Source: Bombilactobacillus mellifer (lineage in GTDB: Bacteria; Bacillota; Bacilli; Lactobacillales; Lactobacillaceae). Taken from it: DNA of 64,000 nucleotides. This document shows, in pieces, positions 35,815 to 46,075 of the stretch; the first letter of the stretch is position 1, and each line of letters begins with the position of its first letter. The notes under the pieces are model-generated. The model did not search any database and had not been told where the DNA came from. It worked only from the letters and a program-made list of their open reading frames with translations. A program made the position numbers and the translations under genes. Where the stretch lies: the NCBI RefSeq assembly GCF_000970795.1, contig NZ_KQ034028.1, positions 534,127 to 598,126 on the forward strand, in the 5' to 3' direction.

Positions 35815-36249
35815 TTATTCTCCTAAGTTATTTTGGATTTTTTGAGCAATGGCCGTCAATTTTTCGTCATTATATTGCTCAGTGTTATCGGCCCAGTGCA
35901 TTGAAAATCCATCTTCTTCATTATAACGCGGAACTAAATGGATGTGGGAATGAAAAACTGATTGATAAGCAATTTTACCATTATTCATACAAATATTCAT
36001 GCCCGTGGAATCTGGGAAAGCGGCTTTGATAGCCCGAGCTACCTTAGGTACACGTGCAAAAACAGTTTGAGCTAAATCACTATCATATTCGAAAATATTA
36101 GCAACGTGCTTTTTAGGTACTAAGAGCACGTGTCCGGGAGTCACTTGTGACAAATCCAAAAAAGCTTTCACTGCTTCATCTTCATAAATCGTGTAACTAG
36201 GTATTTCCTGATTAACAATTTTACAAAAAACACAATCTTGTTCAGCCAT
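35815..36249 (-). CDS. hit: HIT family nucleotide hydrolase (Hit)
   Basis: 144-residue histidine-triad protein. N-terminal zinc site CVFCKI and the catalytic triad in SVFHSHIHLVPRY (HxHxHxx variant) near residue 100, plus GHVLLVPKKH. Related enzymes hydrolyse adenosine phosphoramidates. ATG at 36249 follows AAAGGAGAA. Divergent from ecsA; the HIT-ecsAB-prsA grouping is typical for Firmicutes. Confidence 0.92.
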   Translation of the reverse strand: MAEQDCVFCKIVNQEIPSYTIYEDEAVKAFLDLSQVTPGHVLLVPKKHVANIFEYDSDLAQTVFARVPKVARAIKAAFPDSTGMNICMNNGKIAYQSVFHSHIHLVPRYNEEDGFSMHWADNTEQYNDEKLTAIAQKIQNNLGE

Positions 36250-36343
36250 AGTCGGTTCTCCTTTTTATTATAAAAATTTCAACTACATCTAATTTAATGC
36301 TATCATAATTACAACTCAAGAGGGGAGAGCGGAGGATAATTTA

Positions 36344-37081
36344 ATGATTTTAAAAATTGAACATCTTTCTGGCGGATATGGCCCAATTTCTGTCTTAAAA
36401 GATGAATCTTTTACAGTGGCAGCAGGTGAAGTAGTCGGATTAATAGGACTGAATGGAGCAGGCAAGTCTACAACTATTAAACATATTATTGGTCTGCTAC
36501 AACCAACATCCGGCTCCATTACCTTAAATAATCTACGTTTATCAGATGATAGTACAGCTTATCATCAACAAATTGCCTATGTTCCCGAAACTCCTATTTT
36601 GTATCCGGAATTAAATTTGCAAGAACATATTGAATTGACAATTATGGCATATAATCTGCCCCAAGAAGCTACTTGGCAACAGGCTCAAAAATTGCTCCGA
36701 ATTTTCCGCTTGGACAATAAATTGAAATGGTTTCCGGTGAATTTTTCCAAAGGTATGAAGCAAAAGGTCATGATTGTCTGTGCCTTTATTACTCAAGCAA
36801 AATTGTATATTATTGATGAACCTTTCACGGGCTTAGATCCTTTGGCTGTGCGGGATCTTTTGAAGTTAGTTAATGAAAAGAAGTCTGCCGGCGCGGCTGT
36901 TTTAATGTCCACTCACATTTTAGCTAATGCGCAGCAAAGTGCCGATCGCTTTGTTGTTTTAAATCACGGACAAGTACGGGCCACAGGTACCTTGGCGGAG
37001 CTGAAAAAACAATTTCAAATGGATGATGCGAACTTAGATGATTTATATGTACAAATGTCCGAAGAGGAGTTTGTCGAATGA
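36344..37081 (+). CDS. ecsA: ABC transporter ATP-binding protein EcsA
   Basis: ATPase subunit of the Ecs exporter, 245 residues. Walker A GLNGAGKSTT near residue 36, signature region FSKGMKQKVMI, Walker B LYIIDEPFTGLD and switch His in STHIL. In Bacillus, EcsAB affects secretion, competence and intramembrane protease RasP activity. Its stop overlaps the ecsB start by four bases. ATG has GGAGG close by. Confidence 0.93.
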   Translation: MILKIEHLSGGYGPISVLKDESFTVAAGEVVGLIGLNGAGKSTTIKHIIGLLQPTSGSITLNNLRLSDDSTAYHQQIAYVPETPILYPELNLQEHIELTIMAYNLPQEATWQQAQKLLRIFRLDNKLKWFPVNFSKGMKQKVMIVCAFITQAKLYIIDEPFTGLDPLAVRDLLKLVNEKKSAGAAVLMSTHILANAQQSADRFVVLNHGQVRATGTLAELKKQFQMDDANLDDLYVQMSEEEFVE

Positions 37082-38283
37082 AGGACTTATGGCAACGCAG
37101 ACTTCTGCAACACTGGCGTAATCAAAGTAAATACTTGCGCTTGGTTTTTAATGAATATTTTATTTTGGCCTTGATTTTTATTATTGGTGCTGTGGGCTTT
37201 TGGTATTCACAAGCATTGCAACACCTCACACAACCGGTCTGGTGGTGTCGACCCGTAGCCATTATTTTAATGAGCATTAGTGTGTTAGCTTTTAAATTGG
37301 CCACACTGATTCAGCCCGCAGATGCGACTTTTTTGTTGCCTCAAGAAAAAAATTTACAATTATATTTACGCTTAGCGCGGAATTATAGTTTAGTATTACC
37401 AATTATCGGCATTTCCTTGGTAGGTTTTTTTCTATCACCTTTTCTGGCGCAAGGAGCCAATCTACAATTACCAGTGATCGTTGGCTGGGTTGTTATTGCA
37501 CTGGGCTCAGGGTTGTGGTCCGTGAATAATCAATTAACATTAATGTACCAATTTACGACCTCAGGGCATTGGCTGAACGTCTTGTTAGTTTGGTTTGTTT
37601 TAAGTTTGGGCCTTTATGTTCCTATTTACTGGGTTTATGTATTGTTGTTGGCGGCTTTAGTCGCCAGCGGCTATTATCAACATCAAATTTTACGCCAACG
37701 ACCGTTAAACTGGCAGCGGCTAGTCGATGAAGAAACGCACCGCAGCTACCAATTAAAACGATTTTATAATTTGTTCACCGACGTACCGGGTTTGACCGGC
37801 AAAGTGCGGCAGCGGTCTATTTTTAATTGGCTATTGCAAAAAATTAAACCAGTGCACAAGAATACTTACCTTTACTTATTTGCCCGAGGTTTATTGCGCA
37901 ATAGCGATTATAGCAATCTTTTTTTGCGATTAGTGGTTGTGGAATTATTATTAATTTATGCGATTCATCAGCTTTGGCTGATCACGGTGTTGACGGCCTT
38001 GTTTTTGTATTTAGTAGAATTTCAGTTATTGCCTTTATATAAAAATTATGATGGGAATGCCCTGCTGAAAATTTATCCCTTGCAAAAAACACAAAAATTC
38101 GCTAATTTTAAAAAGTTGTTATTGTTCTCTTTAAGCAGCCAATGGTGCTGCAGTAGTGTCGCACTAGTATTATTCAATCGTGGTCAAAAGTTAATCTTCA
38201 TCCCCGTGGTGGTGAATTTGATGATAATATGGGGATTAATCTATATTTATTTACCACGGCAAATTAAAAATATAAATAGTTAA
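37078..38283 (+). CDS. ecsB: ABC transporter permease EcsB
   Basis: Membrane subunit partner of EcsA, 401 residues with about ten hydrophobic segments in groups and cytoplasmic Trp/Arg-rich parts such as RRLLQHWRNQSKYLRLVFNE at the start, a family feature. Overlaps ecsA by four bases. No EcsC gene follows; trmB comes next after 13 bases. Confidence 0.9.
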   Translation: MKDLWQRRLLQHWRNQSKYLRLVFNEYFILALIFIIGAVGFWYSQALQHLTQPVWWCRPVAIILMSISVLAFKLATLIQPADATFLLPQEKNLQLYLRLARNYSLVLPIIGISLVGFFLSPFLAQGANLQLPVIVGWVVIALGSGLWSVNNQLTLMYQFTTSGHWLNVLLVWFVLSLGLYVPIYWVYVLLLAALVASGYYQHQILRQRPLNWQRLVDEETHRSYQLKRFYNLFTDVPGLTGKVRQRSIFNWLLQKIKPVHKNTYLYLFARGLLRNSDYSNLFLRLVVVELLLIYAIHQLWLITVLTALFLYLVEFQLLPLYKNYDGNALLKIYPLQKTQKFANFKKLLLFSLSSQWCCSSVALVLFNRGQKLIFIPVVVNLMIIWGLIYIYLPRQIKNINS

Positions 38284-38296
38284 GGAAAGTTAAAAT

Positions 38297-38986
38297 ATGC
38301 GTTTACGAAATAAACCTTGGGCGCCGGCATTAATTCAACAGCACCCCGAATTTATTTTGGTGGATCCGCCACAAATGGCTGGCCAGTGGCAAAAGCGTTT
38401 TGCTAAAAGCCAACCTTTGGAATTAGAATTGGGATCAGGCAAAGGCCAATTTATTATGGAAAAAGCCCGCCAAAATCCCCAAATCAATTTTATTGCGATG
38501 GAAGTTCAAACTGCTGCTATTGCAATGATCTTGAAAAAGCAAGTAGTGGAACAACTGCCCAATTTACAGTTATTACAAGCCAATGGCCGCGATTTATTAA
38601 ATTATTTTGCGGCCCAAGAAATTAGTAAATTATATTTGAATTTTTCTGATCCCTGGCCTAAAAAAAAGCACACTAAACGTCGCTTAGTGGCACCGAATTT
38701 TTTGCAAATGTACCAACAAATATTAGCTAGCCAAGGACAGATTGAATTTAAAACGGATAATCAGGGTCTTTTTGAATATGCCTTGCTGAGCCTGAATAAT
38801 TTTTCGGCGCAATTTAACCGGATTTCATTAAATTTACATGCTAGTGCTTATGCAGCTAGCAATATTCCGACTGAGTATGAAGACAAATTTACTCAAAAAG
38901 GGCAACCAATTTTTTATTTACAAGCCCAATTACGACCACAAAAAAAGGACTGTCCCCTTAACAACACAGCAGAACAGTCCCTGTAA
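38297..38986 (+). CDS. trmB: tRNA (guanine-N7-)-methyltransferase
   Basis: Methylates G46 of tRNAs using SAM. 229 residues with MRLRNKPWAPALIQQHPE at the start, SAM motif LELGSGKGQF near residue 45, FIAMEVQ, and the RNA-binding/catalytic NFSDPWPKKKHTKRRL near residue 118, then TEYEDKFTQKGQPIFYL. The last 20 codons contain the terminator stem of the convergent gene. Follows ecsB closely. Confidence 0.96.
   Translation: MRLRNKPWAPALIQQHPEFILVDPPQMAGQWQKRFAKSQPLELELGSGKGQFIMEKARQNPQINFIAMEVQTAAIAMILKKQVVEQLPNLQLLQANGRDLLNYFAAQEISKLYLNFSDPWPKKKHTKRRLVAPNFLQMYQQILASQGQIEFKTDNQGLFEYALLSLNNFSAQFNRISLNLHASAYAASNIPTEYEDKFTQKGQPIFYLQAQLRPQKKDCPLNNTAEQSL
38938..38980 (-). terminator. Terminator of the 104-aa protein gene, inside trmB
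   Basis: Minus strand: GGACTGT and ACAGTCC (38980-38974 with 38953-38947) close a 20-base loop and are followed by a T-run. It lies within the 3' coding end of trmB on the other strand. Confidence 0.65.
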
Positions 38987-38991
38987 AATTG

Positions 38992-39306
38992 TTAAATGCG
39001 TTGAATATCCAATAAAGCCCCAGTCAATGCGGAAGCAATAAAATGATACTGAGCTTCGGCATTATCTTGAATCGTAGTTACGCCGCCAACTAAAGCCCAG
39101 ACGTTTTGTCCGTCTACATTGACCTTTTGAAACATTGGTTCCACCCAAGTAGTAATAATGGTCGTATCTTCTCCTAAATGTTTTTTGATGCGGTCAATTA
39201 CTTGTTTACTGTCAATTTCATGTAATAAATATAAGGCACCAGCACCGGCGCTTAAGACTGCTGTAGAAGCAATTGCAGTATTTTTTAATATTTTATTCAA
39301 GCTCAT
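38992..39306 (-). CDS. Conserved hypothetical exported/membrane protein
   Basis: 104 residues with an N-terminal hydrophobic helix (AIASTAVLSAGAGALYLLHE) and a soluble domain (TTWVEPMFQKVNVDGQNVW, LVGGVTTIQDNAEAQYHFIA). I do not recognise a named family. Its ATG at 39306 has a GGAGG before it and it ends in a terminator, so the gene is real. Convergent with trmB; divergent from the thioredoxin-like gene. Confidence 0.75.
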   Translation of the reverse strand: MSLNKILKNTAIASTAVLSAGAGALYLLHEIDSKQVIDRIKKHLGEDTTIITTWVEPMFQKVNVDGQNVWALVGGVTTIQDNAEAQYHFIASALTGALLDIQRI

Positions 39307-39426
39307 GTTTCAACCTCCTATAGTTGTTACCTGTATTCTAACATTATCTATTATCGAGTGTGTAATGTTAATTGACATCGGCTATTTTATTTGTAAGATT
39401 GATATTAAGAAAGAAGGCTGGTTTCT

Positions 39427-39747
39427 ATGAAACAACTGACAGAATTTCCTACTACAGATTTAGCACAAATTACGCAAAAAGGTCAATATGTTTTATTCTT
39501 TCATGCTGATTGGTGCCCTGATTGTAAGTTTATTGAACCCGAAATGCCGAGTATTGAAGAAGATTTCCCCGAATATCAATTTATTTCGGTGGATCGAGAT
39601 CAATTTTTAGATTTAGCTAAAAAGTTAAATATAATGGGGATTCCCAGTTTTGTAGCTTATGCAGATGGTCAAGAAATTGGCCGCTTAGTCAATAAGAATC
39701 GTAAAACTAAAGCAGAAGTAGAGGATTTTTTAAAATCCTTAGCTTAA
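39427..39747 (+). CDS. Thioredoxin-like protein
   Basis: 106-residue thioredoxin fold with active site WCPDCK near residue 29 (CPDC instead of CGPC) and the cis-proline in GIPSFVAY. The CPDC form is common in bacterial thioredoxin-like proteins of lactobacilli, probably with shifted redox potential. Ribosome site is AGAAGG. Stands alone before ytpR. Electron donor and targets are unknown. Confidence 0.9.
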   Translation: MKQLTEFPTTDLAQITQKGQYVLFFHADWCPDCKFIEPEMPSIEEDFPEYQFISVDRDQFLDLAKKLNIMGIPSFVAYADGQEIGRLVNKNRKTKAEVEDFLKSLA

Positions 39748-39881
39748 GTGTATCTTAATTCAGTGAAAAATTTCTGTTAAATTAATTAAAAAAGTTTCGT
39801 TTTTTTTGGTGAGGCACATTCTTTTAATAGCGTTGTTTTAGTAATTGTTATTTATTTGGAAAGGAAGTCTTGAACTAGCAG

Positions 39882-40520
39882 ATGTTGATTAGTGCGTATA
39901 ATCCCGCTATCTTGGGAGATGTTTTGGTGGTCGTGTTAGGAGCTGATACCCCCACCCAATCCACAGTAACCAAAGCTAATATTGTCCAAATCTCAAATGA
40001 TCATCAAGAAGTCATCGGTTATAATTTCTTTGGACTAGGAGCACAACTCGGTTTAACGAACACGGATCGGGGACAAGTTTTGTTATCAAAGGCGCAAATT
40101 GCCTTTTTAAACCAACAGTTAAGCCAAGCAGGTTTTGAACCACAGTTAATGGTGCAACAAGAATCGCATTTTGTAGTGGGTGAGGTTTTGAGTTGTGATC
40201 CACATCCTCATTCAGATCATTTACATGTGTGTCAAATTCAAGTTGATGAAGCTCAACCACTGCAAATTGTTTGTGGCGCCCCGAATATTGCGGCGGGCCA
40301 AAAGGTGGTAGTAGCTAAAGTGGGAACGATGATGCCGAGTGGTAAAATCATTTTTCCTAGTAAATTACGACACGTAGAAAGTTTAGGGATGGTTTGTTCC
40401 GCACGCGAATTAGCTTTACCCAATGCCCAGCCGCGTCCTGGTATTTTAGTCTTACCGGCGTCCTTTTCAGTCGGCGCACCCATCGATTTAAACAATTTGG
40501 CACAAAGTCTGAAGGCATGA
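39882..40520 (+). CDS. ytpR: YtpR-family tRNA-binding protein
   Basis: 212 residues: N-terminal DUF4479 part ([20 protein letters not shown]) and a C-terminal EMAP/Arc1p-like tRNA-binding OB fold ([50 protein letters not shown]) as found at the N terminus of PheRS beta. ATG at 39882 gives the family start, though the best Shine-Dalgarno (GGAAAGGAAG) lies 13 bases upstream, longer than usual. Followed by murC after ten bases. Confidence 0.92.
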   Translation: MLISAYNPAILGDVLVVVLGADTPTQSTVTKANIVQISNDHQEVIGYNFFGLGAQLGLTNTDRGQVLLSKAQIAFLNQQLSQAGFEPQLMVQQESHFVVGEVLSCDPHPHSDHLHVCQIQVDEAQPLQIVCGAPNIAAGQKVVVAKVGTMMPSGKIIFPSKLRHVESLGMVCSARELALPNAQPRPGILVLPASFSVGAPIDLNNLAQSLKA

Positions 40521-40530
40521 GAGGAAACAC

Positions 40531-41844
40531 ATGGAAAAGGCAGTTTATCATTTTGTAGGAATTAAAGGTACTGGAATGAGTGCTTTGGCACTGATTTTAA
40601 AGGATTTGGGCTACCAAGTTCAAGGATCGGACATTACAAAAAAAACATTTACAGAGGCAGGCTTACGCCGGGCGCAAATTCCTATATTGGAATTTGCCGC
40701 CGCAAACATTCAGCCCACAATGACTATTATTGCCGGAAATGCCTTTGATGATAGTAATCCAGAAATTGCCCAGGCTCAGAAATTACATTTGCCGATTATT
40801 CGTTATCCAGACATGGTAGAAAAATTGGTTCAGACTTATACTTCAATTGCAGTGGCGGGTACACACGGCAAAACGAGTACAACTGGTTTATTGGCGCATG
40901 TTTTAGAAGGAATTGCCCCCACCAGTTATTTGATTGGTGATGGTACCGGAAAGGGTGTTTTAAATGGACGCTTTTTTGCCTTTGAAGCAGATGAATATCG
41001 GCGGCATTTTTTAGCCTATACGCCTGACTATATGATTATTACAAATATTGATTTTGATCATCCGGACTATTTCACTGATCGTAATGATGTGTTTGAGGCC
41101 TTTTGTAGTGCAGCGCGTCAAGTTCAAAAAGCCCTGTTTGCTTGGGGTGATGATCCTTTATTGACTACTTTGGCTGATCATGTTCAGATTCCCATCTATT
41201 ATTATGGTTTCAGTGATGCAGTCGATTTTCAGGCAGTTAATGTTCAGCGCACAGATCAAGGTTCGCAATTTGATGTCTTGTATCAGGGCCAGCAAATCGG
41301 CCATTTTGCGATTCCAATGTTTGGCCAGCATAATATTTTAAACAGTTTAGCTGTTATTGGAGTTAGTTATTTAGAAAAAATTTCGCCGCAGCTTATTCAA
41401 CAAGAACTGGCTACTTTTTCGGGAGTAAAACGGCGTTATAATGAGCGGATGGTAGGCGACAACGTTTTAATTGATGACTATGCCCATCATCCTTCCGAAA
41501 TTCAGGCGACGATTGATGCGGCCCGCCAACAATATCCGGATAAGCAAATTGTGGCGGTATTTCAGCCGCATACCTATAGTCGTTTGACCGCACTGTTTGA
41601 TGGTTTTGTTCGCAGTCTGGATTTGGCAGATCAAGTGTACCTCACACCTATTTTTGGTTCCATTCGGGAACAATCTGGTCATATCACCAGTTCCGCTTTA
41701 GCCGCCAAACTGCACAAGGGTGGAACAGTTCTGCAATTGGAAGATATGACGCCACTTCTACAGTATCATGATGCGGTAATTATTTTTATGGGTGCGGGAG
41801 ACATTCAAAAATACGAGCTAGCTTATCAGAAATTATTACAATAA
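40531..41844 (+). CDS. murC: UDP-N-acetylmuramate--L-alanine ligase
   Basis: Adds L-alanine to UDP-MurNAc in peptidoglycan synthesis. 437 residues: [15 protein letters not shown] at the N terminus, ATP loop [18 protein letters not shown] near residue 108, [22 protein letters not shown], and [24 protein letters not shown] with [10 protein letters not shown] in the C-terminal domain. Normal family length. Probably one unit with ytpR. Confidence 0.97.
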   Translation: MEKAVYHFVGIKGTGMSALALILKDLGYQVQGSDITKKTFTEAGLRRAQIPILEFAAANIQPTMTIIAGNAFDDSNPEIAQAQKLHLPIIRYPDMVEKLVQTYTSIAVAGTHGKTSTTGLLAHVLEGIAPTSYLIGDGTGKGVLNGRFFAFEADEYRRHFLAYTPDYMIITNIDFDHPDYFTDRNDVFEAFCSAARQVQKALFAWGDDPLLTTLADHVQIPIYYYGFSDAVDFQAVNVQRTDQGSQFDVLYQGQQIGHFAIPMFGQHNILNSLAVIGVSYLEKISPQLIQQELATFSGVKRRYNERMVGDNVLIDDYAHHPSEIQATIDAARQQYPDKQIVAVFQPHTYSRLTALFDGFVRSLDLADQVYLTPIFGSIREQSGHITSSALAAKLHKGGTVLQLEDMTPLLQYHDAVIIFMGAGDIQKYELAYQKLLQ

Positions 41845-41850
41845 TGGTGT

Positions 41851-41896
41851 AAATTAGAAGCTGGGACAAAGGGTATTTTGTTCCAGCTTCTAATTT
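41851..41896. terminator. Long symmetric hairpin after murC
   Basis: AAATTAGAAGCTGG plus GACAAA (41851-41870) pairs with 41877-41896 over 20 bases with one G-T wobble. There is no true T-run, only TTTAA, so it is a terminator-like or transcript-protecting hairpin rather than a standard terminator. Confidence 0.6.
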
Positions 41897-41980
41897 AACT
41901 GGCTTTACAAATTTAAATCTAATGAAAGAACTAAAGTCCGCAGACTAGATTATATTGACGGATGAAGGTTGAGGTTTTGC

Positions 41981-44635
41981 ATGACGAAAAAAAAATTAAT
42001 CCTTTTAGATGGCAATAGCTTAGCTTTCCGGGCTTTTTTTGCCTTACACAATGTACTGGAAAAATTTCGCACTTCAGATGGTTTACATACTAATGCCATC
42101 TATGCGTTTAACACGATGTTAAATTTAATTTTATCTAAGGGCCAGCCGACAGATATGCTGGTAGCTTTTGATGCGGGTAAAACTACTTTTCGAACCCAAT
42201 TATTTGCAGATTATAAGGGCAATCGCCCCCACACTCCGAGTGAATTCTTAGAACAGCTGCCGTATATTAAAGAATTACTAACCGCTCGCGGAATTAAATC
42301 TTACGAATTAGCTAATTATGAAGCTGATGATATTATTGGGACGATTGCACACCAAGCAGAAGCACAAGATTACGAAGTTATGATTGTTACCGGCGATAAG
42401 GATTTAACGCAATTAGTCAATGATCATACAACGGTGGCGGTTACCGTAAAGGGTGTTACCGATTTAGAATATTATACGCAACAACACTTTCAAGACAAGA
42501 TGGGAATTAGTCCACAGCAATTCATTGATCTCAAGGCCTTAATGGGTGATCCTTCGGATAATTATCCGGGTGTTACTAAGGTCGGTGAAAAAACGGGCTT
42601 ACGCTTAATAAAACAATACGGTTCCTTGGAAGCTATTTACCAAAACATCGATCAAATGAAGGCTAGCAAATTAAAAGAACATTTGATTGCTGATCGTGAC
42701 CAGGCCTTTTTATCACAAAAGTTGGCGCGTATTGATGTGCAGGCGCCGATTACCATTAAGGTTAAAGATCTGACCTATGAAGGAGATCAACTTCCAGAGC
42801 TGATTAACTTTTATGAAAAAATGAATTTTCAATCATTTTTACGCCAACTAGATGCAGGAGAAAGTCCTACAGCATCCCAGCAGAAAAATAGTGATTTTCA
42901 GTTGTTAACAGCGGCTAATTTGCCACAGATTTTACAAACTACAACCACGACGACTGTGATTTTGGAAGCATTAGGGGATAATTATCATACTGCTGATTTA
43001 ATAGGGTTGGCGTTAGGAAATGAGCATGGCATTTACGTCACGGATCAACCAGAAATATTGTCAGAACCGCAATTGCGTCAATTTTTGGCCGATGCGCAAA
43101 AGCCTAAAGCAGTTTTTGATTTGAAGCGCGATTATGTTTTACTCTGGCGCCAAAATGTTCGTTTAGCAGGAGTGGATTTTGATGCGTTATTGGCCTCTTA
43201 TTTGTTGGACGTCAATAATAATTCCAATGATCTAGGTGAATTAGTTCGGGATTACGACTATAATGATTTACAAGCAGATGCTGATTTTTACGGTCGCGGC
43301 GCGAAACAAAAAATTCCAGCCCCAGATTTAGTCCGTCAACATTTAGCCAATAAGGTAGCTGCGATACAGTTTTTGCAACAAAAACTCCCGCCCAAACTCC
43401 AGGAGCATGATCAAGATCAATTATTTGATGAAATTGAGTTACCTTTGTCGCAAGTTTTAGCCCAGATGGAAATTGCGGGAATTAAAGTCGATGTGGCCAC
43501 GTTAAATCAGATGCAACAAGATTACCGCCAGCGGTTACAGGATTTAGAGGCTGAGATTTATAAGAAGGCTGGGCATCAATTTAATATTAATTCGCCGCAA
43601 CAATTAAGTCAGGTTTTATTCGAGGAATTAGGCTTGAAGCCTATTAAAAAAACGCAACGGGGTTATTCAACTTCGGTCGACGTTTTACAGAAATTAGAAA
43701 AACAATCCCCCATAATTTCAGATATTTTAGCTTATCGGCAAGTGGCCAAAATGCAATCTACTTATGTTGTGGGTTTGTTAAATTCGATTGCGGCTGATGG
43801 CAAGATTCATACGCGTTATCAACAAACGCTGACTCAAACAGGACGCCTCTCGTCAGTCGATCCAAATTTACAAAATATTCCAGCGCGTGATGAAGGCCGG
43901 GAAATCAGAAAAGCTTTTATTGCCAGTCATGAGGGTTGGGAAATTTTTTCCAGTGATTATTCCCAGATTGAATTACGAGTTTTAGCTCATTTGTCTGGGG
44001 ATCAAAATATGCAGCAGGCTTTTAAAGATAATTATGATATCCATGCACATACAGCTATGCAAATTTTTGGTTTACAAAGTCCAGCTGAAGTCACTCCGGA
44101 TATGCGGCGCAAAGCTAAAGCCACTAATTTTGGTATTGTTTACGGAATTAGTGATTACGGTCTATCGCAAAATATTCATATCTCTAGAAAACAGGCGGCA
44201 CAATTTATAGCAGCTTACTTTGAGAAGTATCCTGCCGTCAAAGAGTATATGAATAAAATGGTTCAAAAAGCACGTACTGATGGATATGTGGAAACGATTA
44301 TGCATCGTCGGCGTTACTTGCCGGATATTCATTCACGCTCGCATAATGTGCGGGCCTTTGCGGAAAGAACTGCTATGAATACGCCTATTCAAGGAAGTGC
44401 TGCCGATATTATCAAAATCGCGATGATTAATATGCAACGTCGTTTAACCCAAGAACAGCTTCAAGCCACCATGTTATTACAAGTACATGACGAATTAATT
44501 TTTGAAGCACCTGCACAAGAAATTCCAATTTTAGAAAAAATCGTACCAGAAGTTATGAATTCTGCCGTTCACTTGGATATTCCTTTGAAAGTAGAATCAG
44601 CACATAGTACTACCTGGTACGATGCTAAAGGATGA
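41981..44635 (+). CDS. polA: DNA polymerase I
   Basis: Repair and Okazaki-fragment processing polymerase, 884 residues. N-terminal 5'-3' exonuclease domain (LLDGNSLAFRAFFAL, YEADDIIGTIA, VTGDKDLTQLV, GDPSDNYPGV), a middle 3'-5' exonuclease-like domain lacking the acidic residues, and the polymerase: motif A SSDYSQIELRVLAHLSG near residue 655, motif B RRKAKATNFGIVYG near 708, motif C LQVHDELIFEAP near 833. ATG at 41981 after a GAGG is preferred to TTG at 41969. First gene of a tight operon through dnaI. Confidence 0.97.
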   Translation: MTKKKLILLDGNSLAFRAFFALHNVLEKFRTSDGLHTNAIYAFNTMLNLILSKGQPTDMLVAFDAGKTTFRTQLFADYKGNRPHTPSEFLEQLPYIKELLTARGIKSYELANYEADDIIGTIAHQAEAQDYEVMIVTGDKDLTQLVNDHTTVAVTVKGVTDLEYYTQQHFQDKMGISPQQFIDLKALMGDPSDNYPGVTKVGEKTGLRLIKQYGSLEAIYQNIDQMKASKLKEHLIADRDQAFLSQKLARIDVQAPITIKVKDLTYEGDQLPELINFYEKMNFQSFLRQLDAGESPTASQQKNSDFQLLTAANLPQILQTTTTTTVILEALGDNYHTADLIGLALGNEHGIYVTDQPEILSEPQLRQFLADAQKPKAVFDLKRDYVLLWRQNVRLAGVDFDALLASYLLDVNNNSNDLGELVRDYDYNDLQADADFYGRGAKQKIPAPDLVRQHLANKVAAIQFLQQKLPPKLQEHDQDQLFDEIELPLSQVLAQMEIAGIKVDVATLNQMQQDYRQRLQDLEAEIYKKAGHQFNINSPQQLSQVLFEELGLKPIKKTQRGYSTSVDVLQKLEKQSPIISDILAYRQVAKMQSTYVVGLLNSIAADGKIHTRYQQTLTQTGRLSSVDPNLQNIPARDEGREIRKAFIASHEGWEIFSSDYSQIELRVLAHLSGDQNMQQAFKDNYDIHAHTAMQIFGLQSPAEVTPDMRRKAKATNFGIVYGISDYGLSQNIHISRKQAAQFIAAYFEKYPAVKEYMNKMVQKARTDGYVETIMHRRRYLPDIHSRSHNVRAFAERTAMNTPIQGSAADIIKIAMINMQRRLTQEQLQATMLLQVHDELIFEAPAQEIPILEKIVPEVMNSAVHLDIPLKVESAHSTTWYDAKG

Positions 44636-44641
44636 GATTGA

Positions 44642-45472
44642 ATGCCAGAATTACCAGAAGTAGAAACCGTACGTCGCGGTTTAAATAAATTAATTACCAA
44701 TCGTAAGATTACAGCGATTGAAGTTCGCTATCCCGGAATTATTGTCGGTCCCGTGACGGATTTTAAGAATCAATTAATTGGACGGCAGCTCCTAGATGTA
44801 GGGCGGCGTGCTAAATATCTGCTCTTTCATTTTGACCATGATTTAACGATGATTAGTCACTTACGGATGGAAGGTAAATATCAAGTCCGCTCCAGTTTGG
44901 GAGATTTTGATAAACATGTACATGTGATTTTTACTTTAGATGACGGTCAATATCTGGGTTATCGAGATGTCCGCAAATTTGGCAAAATGCAGGTAGTGCC
45001 TACAGATGCGGTCTTAAAAACCAAATCGATTGCTGCTTTAGGACCTGAGCCGTTAACACCCGAATTTACGCCGGCCGCTTTAGCAGCAGGATTAAAACGG
45101 CGCAAAAAAAATATTAAAGCAACCTTGTTAGATCAACATGTAGTATCTGGTTTGGGTAATATTTATGTAGATGAAGTTTTATGGATGGCACAAATTAATC
45201 CAAATGAACCAGCTAATAATTTATCCGAAAAGCAATTGGCGGCCTTATATCCTGCAATTAACGAAGAAATAGCAACCGCAATCAAAGCAGGTGGGACTAC
45301 GATTCGCAGTTATGTGGATGCCATGGGACATAAGGGCAAGTTTCAATTGTCTCTGAAAGTCTATGATCAAGAAGGAAAACCTTGTGTTCGGTGTGGGCAA
45401 CAAATACAAAAGATTAAAGTTGCGGGTCGGGGAACTCATTTTTGCCCACAATGCCAGGTTCTGAATCAGTAA
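44642..45472 (+). CDS. mutM: Formamidopyrimidine-DNA glycosylase
   Basis: Removes oxidised purines such as 8-oxoguanine. 276 residues: catalytic N-terminal Pro in MPELPEVETVRRGL, DNA-binding H2TH region LLDQHVVSGLGNIYVDE, and a C-terminal zinc finger CVRCGQQIQKIKVAGRGTHF plus CPQC. Six bases after polA; its TAA stop overlaps the coaE start (TAATG). Confidence 0.97.
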   Translation: MPELPEVETVRRGLNKLITNRKITAIEVRYPGIIVGPVTDFKNQLIGRQLLDVGRRAKYLLFHFDHDLTMISHLRMEGKYQVRSSLGDFDKHVHVIFTLDDGQYLGYRDVRKFGKMQVVPTDAVLKTKSIAALGPEPLTPEFTPAALAAGLKRRKKNIKATLLDQHVVSGLGNIYVDEVLWMAQINPNEPANNLSEKQLAALYPAINEEIATAIKAGGTTIRSYVDAMGHKGKFQLSLKVYDQEGKPCVRCGQQIQKIKVAGRGTHFCPQCQVLNQ

Positions 45473-46065
45473 TGGGCCGCGCTTGGGGAATTACTGGCGG
45501 AATTGCCAGCGGGAAAACTACGGTCGCCCAAATGATTAAAAATCGCGGTTTTTTGGTCATCGATGCCGATCAAATAGCCCGGCAAATAGTAGAACCTAAA
45601 ACACCAGGTTGGAAACAAGTCGTTAAGCAATTTGGGCCGCAGATTTTACAGGCGGATCAACAATTAAATCGCCAATTATTGGGTCAATTGGTCTTTAATG
45701 ACTCTCAACAGTTAGCTCAGTTAAATAAAATTACCCAGCCCTTGATTCGGCAAGAATTATTGCAACAGATTACAAGCGCCCAGCGCAGTAATCATTTGGT
45801 GTTTTTTGAAATTCCGTTATTGTTTGAATACCATTATCAAACTTATTTAAATGGGGTTGTTTTGGTCGATTTACCGCGTAAAGTACAACTAAAACGCCTA
45901 AAGAAACGCAATCATTTAACCCAACGCGAAGCACAACGGCGCATTAGTGCTCAAATCTCACGAACAGCTAGACGGCATTTGGCGTCGAAGATCATTACAA
46001 ATACGGGCGATTATGCTATGCTATCTAGTAAAGTAAACCAATTATTGCGAAATCTGACTAGCTAG
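45472..46065 (+). CDS. coaE: Dephospho-CoA kinase
   Basis: Last step of coenzyme A synthesis. 197 residues with P-loop GITGGIASGKTTVAQMI at the N terminus, IDADQIARQIVEP and HLVFFEIPLLFEY. The ATG at 45472 overlaps the mutM stop by one base and is the right start; a frame start 30 bases earlier lies in mutM. Same polA-mutM-coaE-nrdR order as in other lactobacilli. Confidence 0.95.
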   Translation: MGRAWGITGGIASGKTTVAQMIKNRGFLVIDADQIARQIVEPKTPGWKQVVKQFGPQILQADQQLNRQLLGQLVFNDSQQLAQLNKITQPLIRQELLQQITSAQRSNHLVFFEIPLLFEYHYQTYLNGVVLVDLPRKVQLKRLKKRNHLTQREAQRRISAQISRTARRHLASKIITNTGDYAMLSSKVNQLLRNLTS

Positions 46066-46075
46066 GAGAATAATC

